A stretch of DNA of 64,000 bases from Bdellovibrionales bacterium (lineage in GTDB: Bacteria > Bdellovibrionota > Bdellovibrionia > Bdellovibrionales > UBA1609), in the NCBI GenBank assembly GCA_019637855.1, contig JAHBUX010000001.1, positions 789,467-853,466 on the forward strand. The letters run 5' to 3'. Every line of letters begins with the position of its first letter. Positions within the stretch are counted from its first letter, which is position 1. Position numbers and translations under genes: made by a program. Shown in pieces: positions 58,210 to 64,000 of the stretch. The notes beneath the pieces are model-generated. The model was not told the DNA's origin, did not search any database, and saw only the letters and a list, made by a program, of their open reading frames with translations.

Positions 58210-58605
58210 ATGTTTCCAGCAAATACACGCATCTTGGTGGTGGACGATATGATGACCATGCGCAAGCTGGTGATCAAGGCCCTTAAAGAGATGGGCTTCT
58301 CTGACTTTATCGAAGCGGGCGATGGCGCCAAGGGTTGGGAGGCGCTGAGTGGCTCAACCGTGCCGGTCGGCATCGTCGTTTCCGATTGGAATATGCCCGG
58401 CTCAACCGGCATTGATTTGCTGAAGCGCGTGCGCGCTGAAAGCCGTTTCAAAGGCATGCCGTTTTTCTTGCTTACCGCGGAAGCCGAAGCCCAACAGGTG
58501 GCGGAAGCGATCAAAGCCGGCGTGAGTGGCTATGTGGTGAAGCCCTTCACCGTGGAGTCATTGAAAATTCAGTTTGAAGCCACTTACAAAAAGATGGCGG
58601 CCTAA
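58210..58605 (+). CDS. cheY: Chemotaxis response regulator CheY
   Basis: A 131-residue receiver with ILVVDDMMTMRKLV, phosphoacceptor Asp in VSDWNMPGSTG, LLTAEAE with the Thr switch, and YVVKPFT with Lys. The CheY signature is more complete here than in the other lone receivers of this window. It ends the che operon; its stop lies one base from the stop of the convergent SDR-like gene. Confidence 0.95.
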   Translation: MFPANTRILVVDDMMTMRKLVIKALKEMGFSDFIEAGDGAKGWEALSGSTVPVGIVVSDWNMPGSTGIDLLKRVRAESRFKGMPFFLLTAEAEAQQVAEAIKAGVSGYVVKPFTVESLKIQFEATYKKMAA

Positions 58606-58606
58606 A

Positions 58607-59365
58607 TCAGAGATGAAAGCCGTGGGTTAGCCGCAGGGTTGACCCGGTAAGGCTTCCACTTAAGGCGCCGGCCAGATAGGCGGCGCCCAGCCCCACATCG
58701 GTGGATTCGACCAGTTTCAATCCTGTGTGCGTTTTGCTGAGCTCATCCATGCTTTTGCGGATCGATCCTGCTTTCGCGTAGTGCTTGAGTACGTAGTCTT
58801 CCGTCACTCCTAGAGACAATCCGTTCACTGTGATTTTATTGGAGCGTTGGGTGCGCGCCAGATCACCGATCATGCCTTGCAAATCCGTGCGCAGATTTTC
58901 GGGTAAGGTCGGATTGTTCAAAACGCCTAGGCATTCGTCTTCGAAGACATAGATGATGCGACCCTTTTGCTTGGCCGCGAGAAACGGAATCACTTTTTCG
59001 GCCAACATACGGCTTAACGCAATAGCGGAGTCGGCCGCCGTCTCTTTGGTCCAGCTTAAAGGAGATGCGTCGATCAATACGTCCGTGCGTCCAAAGCCGT
59101 CGGCCATGCGTCCAAGGACTTCCATCACGTCTTTTTCATTGCGCAAGGGGAGATGAAAGTGTGCTGCTCGCCCGTATTCGGCATGCACTTCGCGGGCTTC
59201 ATTGATGCCATCCGTATACTTGCTCGCGTTGGGCGTCTGATCGCTGGCAAAAGCGATATCGCAACCGAACTCGGTCATGGTGCGGATTAGGCTTTGGGTG
59301 GTGCCGTTGAAGGGGCCGGTGAGCAGAATAGTTTTATCTTGCAGGCGAAGCGCGGAATCCCTCAT
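58607..59365 (-). CDS. SDR-family protein with degenerate active site
   Basis: The 252-residue protein has a Rossmann-like start (LRLQDKTILLTGPFNGTTQSLI) and C-terminal ...GSTLRLTHGFHL like enoyl-ACP-reductase-type SDR proteins. The glycine motif reads TGPFNGTT instead of TGxxxGxG, NAG is replaced by DASP, and no YxxxK is found in the expected place, so normal reductase chemistry is unlikely. It is monocistronic and divergent from purD. Confidence 0.78.
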   Translation of the reverse strand: MRDSALRLQDKTILLTGPFNGTTQSLIRTMTEFGCDIAFASDQTPNASKYTDGINEAREVHAEYGRAAHFHLPLRNEKDVMEVLGRMADGFGRTDVLIDASPLSWTKETAADSAIALSRMLAEKVIPFLAAKQKGRIIYVFEDECLGVLNNPTLPENLRTDLQGMIGDLARTQRSNKITVNGLSLGVTEDYVLKHYAKAGSIRKSMDELSKTHTGLKLVESTDVGLGAAYLAGALSGSLTGSTLRLTHGFHL

Positions 59366-59436
59366 CTCCTTAGTTTAGGGGCTTTGTACACGGACGGTCA
59401 ATTGACTGCGCCCGGGTCCTGCCATAAGACCTTGTC

Positions 59437-60693
59437 ATGCGATTTTTAGTGCTTGGCCAAGGCGGCCGCGAACATGCTCTGATCCGTGCCCTTAAATTCT
59501 CGCCGTCGGTGACCGAGGTGCATGCCGTCCCGGGAAGCGAGGGCATCTCGCAGGACGCCATCTGCCATAAGCTCGATCTCAGCCAGCCTAATGAGGTCGA
59601 GGCTTTTATGAAGCGCTATCAGTTCGATTGTGTCGTCGTTGGGCCGGAGAATTATCTGGTGCAGGGGCTGTCTGATCAACTGCGAGCTTTGGGTGTGCCG
59701 GTGGTGGGCCCCAGCCAAATTGCCGCTCAATTGGAAGGCAGTAAGATATTTGCTAAGGAATTTATGGTCGCTGCAGGTGTACCGACCGCCGCTTTTCAAA
59801 TTGTTGATGATGTCGAAGGCACTTTAAAAGCAGCGGCACAATTCACTCCTCCTTACGTTTTGAAAGCGGATGGCCTGGCGGCGGGCAAGGGCGTTTATTT
59901 GTGTGACACCCTGGCCGAATTGAAGAGTGCGGCTGAGGGACTTTTTGAAAAGCGCATTTTGGGTGCAGCCGGCGCCCGTGCTCTGCTTGAGCAATTTCAA
60001 GCGGGCTACGAGATTTCTTATTTGATTTTAACCAATGGCGAACGTGCGCAGGCTTTGCCGTTGGCGCAGGATCATAAGCGTTTGTCGGATGGAGATGTTG
60101 GCCCGAACACCGGTGGTATGGGTGTGGTCGCGCCATTGACGATCGATGCGGCTTTGCGCAGCGAGATCGAAACCAAAATCGTGCAACCGACTTTGCGTCA
60201 TTTGCAGGGGAGCGGTTTGCTCTATCGCGGTGTTTTGTATATCGGCGTGATGGTGACGGAGCAAGGGCCGACGGTTTTGGAATTCAATGTGCGTTTTGGC
60301 GATCCTGAAGCGCAGGTGATTATGCCTTTGCTTGATGGTGATTGGGGTTACGTGTTTAAGCAGTTGTCCGGTGGTGAGTTGGTTCCGATGAAGTGGAAGA
60401 ACTTGCATATGGCTTGCGTGGTGCAAGCGGCGCCTGGTTATCCTGATGCTCCTGTCAAAGGTGTCGAGATCGAAGGCGATGCGGGCTTTCAAGGACCGTC
60501 GAGTTATTTCTTGCACGCCGGAACTTCGAAGAACGAGCGTGGTCAGTGGCAAACAAGTGGTGGCCGTGTGATCAATGCGATCGGCATGGGCTCATCGTTG
60601 AAAGAGGCGTTAAGCGCCGCTTACAAGCAAGCGCAGAAGATCACCTGGAAGGGTATGCAGATGCGCTCCGATATCGGCCGCAAGCAGCTTTAG
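59437..60693 (+). CDS. purD: Phosphoribosylamine-glycine ligase
   Basis: ATP-dependent second step of purine synthesis. The 418 residues show MRFLVLGQGGREHALIRAL, VGPENYLVQGL, the ATP-grasp KADGLAAGKGV, DHKRLSDGDVGPNTGGMG and FNVRFGDPEAQ. It stands alone but the next short gene follows with no gap. Confidence 0.98.
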   Translation: MRFLVLGQGGREHALIRALKFSPSVTEVHAVPGSEGISQDAICHKLDLSQPNEVEAFMKRYQFDCVVVGPENYLVQGLSDQLRALGVPVVGPSQIAAQLEGSKIFAKEFMVAAGVPTAAFQIVDDVEGTLKAAAQFTPPYVLKADGLAAGKGVYLCDTLAELKSAAEGLFEKRILGAAGARALLEQFQAGYEISYLILTNGERAQALPLAQDHKRLSDGDVGPNTGGMGVVAPLTIDAALRSEIETKIVQPTLRHLQGSGLLYRGVLYIGVMVTEQGPTVLEFNVRFGDPEAQVIMPLLDGDWGYVFKQLSGGELVPMKWKNLHMACVVQAAPGYPDAPVKGVEIEGDAGFQGPSSYFLHAGTSKNERGQWQTSGGRVINAIGMGSSLKEALSAAYKQAQKITWKGMQMRSDIGRKQL

Positions 60694-61035
60694 TTGCGCA
60701 TGGAAGTCACGACCCGTCGTCATCTGATCACTATCAACGGATTTTGTACACTTCTGCCAGGTCATATCGATCGTTTCGAAGTCTTCAGTGATCGTTGCGC
60801 CGTCATCATCAACGGCAACACGGAGTTCGACCGCAAGAGAAACGTTTTCTGCGTGTCAGACAAGGGCACGATTCTATGGCAAATCACACCGGTCGATGAG
60901 TCCTCTGAAGGTTGGTGGGCCATCGGGAAAACAGAAAAAGGCCGTTTGTTCGTAAGGGACGCAGAAGAACACGAGTTCTATGTCGATCTCGAAACCGGGA
61001 AGCAGTCACCAGAACTAACGGAAGAATTTTTCTAA
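60694..61035 (+). CDS. Small hypothetical protein
   Basis: A product of 111-113 residues starting at TTG 60694 (directly after the purD stop) or ATG 60700. It has no signal peptide, and short beta repeats (CVSDKGTILWQITPVDE..., GRLFVRDAEEHEFYVDLETGK) that recall one or two blades of a propeller or an Ig-like sheet. No family was recognised. The gene is convergent with the first protease gene and overlaps it by 4 nt. Confidence 0.55.
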   Translation: MRMEVTTRRHLITINGFCTLLPGHIDRFEVFSDRCAVIINGNTEFDRKRNVFCVSDKGTILWQITPVDESSEGWWAIGKTEKGRLFVRDAEEHEFYVDLETGKQSPELTEEFF

Positions 61036-61928
61036 TTTGGCTGACGCTGCTTGAGTCGCTGATACGATTCAAACAAGGTGTTATCAAATGTAGATATTGC
61101 GGTCGACAGTTTGTTTGGATCGAAGGATCCCCCTTCGGGGATGCTTTTGATATCGCCGGAAATAATCCCAAATAATTTTGGCCGTCCATTTACTTCAATA
61201 TAAGCTTGGGCGCCTGAAGAGCCATCTCCAGTATCACAGTCTGTTGCCATGATGCTGGAAGCAGTTCCTGTGGTGAGACCATACCTGCCATATCTTTTAC
61301 AAGTGGTCATAGTTAAGGAATTTCGATTTGAAAGGTTAGTTGCATAGTTAGAAATGATTGTAACTGGTTTTGAAAGATCGTCTTCATTGTCCACAATAAT
61401 CATATCTTCCGGTATAGCGTGAGCGCCTTTTGGCTTCGTCTTCAGTCGTACGATTGCGTAGTCCTGATGTTCTGAGTTCGCTTTGCCAGGTAGTTGTTTC
61501 GTATATTCGGCATCGACCAGAGGGATGATTTCACCGCTTGCAATGTGCTCAAAATAACAGTTCTGAAGCTTTGCTTTTGATCCGCCGTCTGGTTTTATAA
61601 ATTTATGACGATTTACAATAATCATGTCGTCTTCGAAAGCAACCACGGCGTTGGAAACAACAGCTCCTACTGAATCGATTTGTGCCAGTGTAGGTACGAT
61701 TCCCTTGGGAAAAGGCTTTTTTACACAGTAGGCGCGGCCTTGAGCTTTCTCCAGATTGGATGCGTCAGAATTCCGACCTTTACGGTCGTCTTTTCCAATA
61801 ATCGCTATTTTATGCACCAGATCTTCAGGGGCTTCGAACTGACTGACCTTGCTACTGCAGATAATAGGCAACGCGCTTACATGCGCTGTGAGATACCAGA
61901 GTGAGAAGATAGCTGCGAATATAGACAT
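61032..61928 (-). CDS. Secreted trypsin-like serine protease (copy 1 of a tandem pair)
   Basis: The 298-residue protein has a signal peptide (MSIFAAIFSLWYLTAHVSA) and the chymotrypsin-type triad: His108 in IVNRHKF, Asp157 in DYAIVRLK, Ser238 in CDTGDGSSGAQ. Cys residues around them suggest disulfides. It is close to the V8/chymotrypsin-like peptidase group with TAxHC altered to NRH. The downstream copy on the same strand is clearly homologous. GAGG lies 7 nt before the ATG. Base composition looks poorer in G+C than that of most of the window. Confidence 0.85.
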   Translation of the reverse strand: MSIFAAIFSLWYLTAHVSALPIICSSKVSQFEAPEDLVHKIAIIGKDDRKGRNSDASNLEKAQGRAYCVKKPFPKGIVPTLAQIDSVGAVVSNAVVAFEDDMIIVNRHKFIKPDGGSKAKLQNCYFEHIASGEIIPLVDAEYTKQLPGKANSEHQDYAIVRLKTKPKGAHAIPEDMIIVDNEDDLSKPVTIISNYATNLSNRNSLTMTTCKRYGRYGLTTGTASSIMATDCDTGDGSSGAQAYIEVNGRPKLFGIISGDIKSIPEGGSFDPNKLSTAISTFDNTLFESYQRLKQRQPN

Positions 61929-61981
61929 CGCCTACCTCGATGTGGGACTAAACCGTCAGGTAGTTTTTGTCCACTCGTTTT

Positions 61982-62890
61982 CTAGATGGAGCTTCGACCT
62001 TTCAGTCTTTGATAGGATTCGAAAAGACTTTCATCGAACATCGTTATCGATGTTGAAAGCTTCTGTGGATCAAAGCTGCCTCTTTCGGGCACTTTCTTGA
62101 GCTCTCCCGAAACAATTCCAAACAATTTTGGCTCACCGCCCACTTCTATGTAAGCCTGCGCACCAGACGAGCCGCCGCCGGTATCGCAATCAGTGCCAAT
62201 GTTGGTGGATTGTGCTCCTGACGACAGATCATAGATGCCGTACCTTTTGCATGTAGTCATAGTTAGGGACTCACGATTTTTTGTGTTCATGGCGTAGTTG
62301 GAAATGACTTTGATTGGCGCAGAGAAGTCGGGGCCACCATCAATGACAATCATATCTTTCGGGATAGCACTGGAGTCTTTCGGCTTTGTTTTTAGTCGGG
62401 CAACTGCAAAATCGCGATGACCACGATCTCGTGGATGTTTACTAGCGAGTAGGGGTGGGAACTCCGCATCGACTAGAGGGATAATTTGTCCGCTAAAAAT
62501 ATGCTCAAAGTAGCAATTTTCAAATTTCGCAATTGTCCTACCATCGCTCTCTATAAATATATGTCGATTCAGAATAATTACATCGTTTTCAAGAGCAATC
62601 GTGGCATTTGCAACGATCGGCTTTTGCTTAAGAATATCTGCCTTTGAAATCTGGGGGAGGGTATTTTTTTTGTTAGAAGGTTTGTCGATGCAATACACGC
62701 GTCCTTGTGCCTTCTCAATATCTCCTGAGGAAGATCCGGGCTTTCGAATTTCTCGGTTATCCTCGCCAATGATTGCCACCTGATGAACTAAGTTTGCCGA
62801 TTCTTGAAATTGACTATTGTGATTGCAGTTCACGAGATTGAGAGCCTGGACAGTAGTGGCGTGCCAAATTGAGAAGACGATTGCGAGCAT
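61982..62890 (-). CDS. Secreted trypsin-like serine protease (copy 2 of a tandem pair)
   Basis: The 302-residue paralogue of the neighbouring protease shows His110 in ILNRHIF, Asp160 in RDFAVARLK and Ser242 in CDTGGGSSGAQ; signal peptide MLAIVFSIWHATTVQA. The two share the MTTCKRYG, GGSFDP/GSFDP and LFESYQRLK blocks, so they arose by duplication in place, with divergence mainly in the first 60 residues and the loop before Asp. The start follows AGGA. The pair is separated by 53 bp and may share a transcript, this copy being first. Confidence 0.85.
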   Translation of the reverse strand: MLAIVFSIWHATTVQALNLVNCNHNSQFQESANLVHQVAIIGEDNREIRKPGSSSGDIEKAQGRVYCIDKPSNKKNTLPQISKADILKQKPIVANATIALENDVIILNRHIFIESDGRTIAKFENCYFEHIFSGQIIPLVDAEFPPLLASKHPRDRGHRDFAVARLKTKPKDSSAIPKDMIVIDGGPDFSAPIKVISNYAMNTKNRESLTMTTCKRYGIYDLSSGAQSTNIGTDCDTGGGSSGAQAYIEVGGEPKLFGIVSGELKKVPERGSFDPQKLSTSITMFDESLFESYQRLKGRSSI

Positions 62891-63009
62891 GGTTTTTGTC
62901 CTAAAAATCTCTGGCCAAATGTCCCGTCTTAAAATGAAACGGTTAATTGTAACCCTACAAGATCCATAACCCGGATGCTATCCTGAATTCAACAAGAGGT
63001 AGTTACATA

Positions 63010-64000
63010 GTGAAATCAGGGTTTTCGTCCCCGCAAAAAGCCCTGCTCGGGGTCATATTCTTTTCCGCTTTCATAGTGTCGTCTGGTGGCAATGCCGCTG
63101 TAGATTGTGACAAAAGTGGGACTAAGGAAGAGTGTTATTCCTGCTATACCCGTTCTAACAATGAGATCTTTGCAAAGTGTTACAACAAGGCTGGGATTGC
63201 TAAGGGAGGAAGAACTCTTTCAGATGCTTCCATTGTGGGTAGTAATAGCATTGACGAGTGTAAGATCGAGAACGGTTACCGCGAGGAAGATGTTGTTGAT
63301 AAGCTTTGCATGAACCTCAATAGGCCCGCGGCGTTTTCCGCGCCAGACGATAAGTCGACCTCCGGACGTGCGGGGGGCGATATGCCTTCCATCAATCCTG
63401 TTAAAAGGACTACCGCCGCAAAATCCACCGACAAAACCAAGCCCGCCACGGGCACATCCACCGCCCCACAAGAGCCGGCTGCCGCACAAAGCGATGCTTC
63501 TGCCGACACCTCTCAATGTGAGCAGGCCACACGTACTGCGGTCTCTTGCTGTGACAACCCTGAGAGTTGTTTGACCGACTCTGAACGCTCGCAGGTTCAG
63601 TCGGCTTCGGCTCAAGCCTATTCCACCACCCAGTCGGGCCAGGGTATCAATAGCCTCAATCAATCGTCGACGACGTTGAACAGCGCGGGCTCAAATGTAA
63701 ACACGATTTACGCGACCGCGTGCTTTCGTAGCAAAGCGCTTTGTAACGACACCTGTAACAACGTGGGCAACAAGTACACTCAGCTCAGCAACAACTGCAG
63801 TGGCTGCTCCTCGAGCTCTGTCTACCAACAGGCCATCTCACGGGTGAACAGTGCGAAAAACACCTGTTCGCGCCTTTCCGCAAGCACCTACAGTGCGCAG
63901 AGTTTGAATAATGCCGCAAACCAAGGGCTCTCTGGATTAGGTGATCAGCTTTCGCAAGCACAGCCTTCGAATTCGGCAGCCGGCATGAACACTCAAGATT
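63010..64000 (+). CDS. Cys-rich secreted protein, N-terminal part (runs off the window)
   Basis: A frame opens at GTG 63010 and stays open to the window end, 330 residues so far. A signal peptide (about 15-35) is followed by a mature chain with Cys-rich patches (DCDKSG, ECYSCYT, CCDNPESCL, ALCNDTCNN, NCSGCSS) separated by Ala/Ser/Thr/Gln/Asn low-complexity stretches. GAGG lies about 10 nt upstream of the GTG. No family was recognised; such chains often belong to surface or secreted matrix proteins. It is divergent from the proteases. Confidence 0.7.
   Translation, partial: MKSGFSSPQKALLGVIFFSAFIVSSGGNAAVDCDKSGTKEECYSCYTRSNNEIFAKCYNKAGIAKGGRTLSDASIVGSNSIDECKIENGYREEDVVDKLCMNLNRPAAFSAPDDKSTSGRAGGDMPSINPVKRTTAAKSTDKTKPATGTSTAPQEPAAAQSDASADTSQCEQATRTAVSCCDNPESCLTDSERSQVQSASAQAYSTTQSGQGINSLNQSSTTLNSAGSNVNTIYATACFRSKALCNDTCNNVGNKYTQLSNNCSGCSSSSVYQQAISRVNSAKNTCSRLSASTYSAQSLNNAANQGLSGLGDQLSQAQPSNSAAGMNTQD

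Noticed and set aside
1..64000. tRNA, rRNA, riboswitch, CRISPR, phage or IS elements
   Set aside because: Gaps were read on both strands; no cloverleaf, repeat-spacer array, transposase or integrase was seen.

Overview
The window looks like chromosomal DNA of a Gram-negative predatory-type bacterium of the Bdellovibrionota (Bdellovibrio-like), by eye about 55% GC and densely packed. Pointers are the mix of outer-membrane barrels and lipoproteins with a DivIVA protein, several FHA-domain proteins, two flagellin genes in one short stretch, a TadC-type protein, many secreted cell-wall- or protein-degrading enzymes (an SLT-type transglycosylase, a 3D-domain protein, two trypsin-like proteases, a HExxH protein) and a large chemotaxis operon. 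The assignment is inference from gene content. I saw no rRNA, tRNA, insertion sequence, phage gene or CRISPR array.

Layout. 0-6.7 kb: the end of a DsbA-like protein, sfsA, a lipoprotein, then a tight lipA-E2-E3-lipB operon that makes and uses lipoyl groups, and a lipocalin. 6.8-10.5 kb: an ExbB/ExbD pair, a sulfatase-fold lipoprotein and a COG0731-like radical SAM enzyme. 10.5-17.0 kb (minus strand): an unusual operon of a TadC-like membrane protein, a DUF192 protein, three membrane-anchored FHA proteins and a PP2C-like protein without its catalytic acids. This is the best candidate for an undescribed system. 17.1-20.2 kb: maf-yggS-proC-divIVA-DUF167, a layout reminiscent of the Gram-positive ylm-divIVA region. 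20.3-24.6 kb: a putative metalloprotease, an outer-membrane barrel, an MFS exporter, a rhodanese and a tandem PspC protein. 24.7-36.3 kb: valS, secreted proteins, a 2-oxoglutarate oxygenase, RNase R, a UbiB-type kinase, a response regulator and a 3D-domain protein.

36.4-41.7 kb: two flagellin genes with their own terminators and structured leaders, a bcp-type peroxiredoxin, a 44-bp perfect inverted repeat and a TMTC-like membrane protein. 41.9-48.5 kb: an SLT-type protein, thyA-folA, a histidine kinase/response regulator pair, an HD phosphohydrolase and a DUF393 protein. 48.8-58.6 kb: cheA-cheW-mcp-cheR-cheD/cheB-barrel-alginate exporter-STAS/cheX-cheY, a complete chemotaxis-type circuit with two outer-membrane proteins embedded in it. 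58.6-64 kb: a degenerate SDR protein, purD, a small hypothetical protein, two tandem trypsin-like proteases and the start of a Cys-rich secreted protein.

A recurring small-scale pattern is a perfect 7-9 bp hairpin whose 3' arm holds the ribosome binding site, seen ahead of five genes (divIVA, the 28.06 kb gene, the SLT gene, thyA and the HD gene). Start sites were chosen by ribosome binding site, signal peptide and overlap with the neighbour, and differ from the longest open frame where stated.
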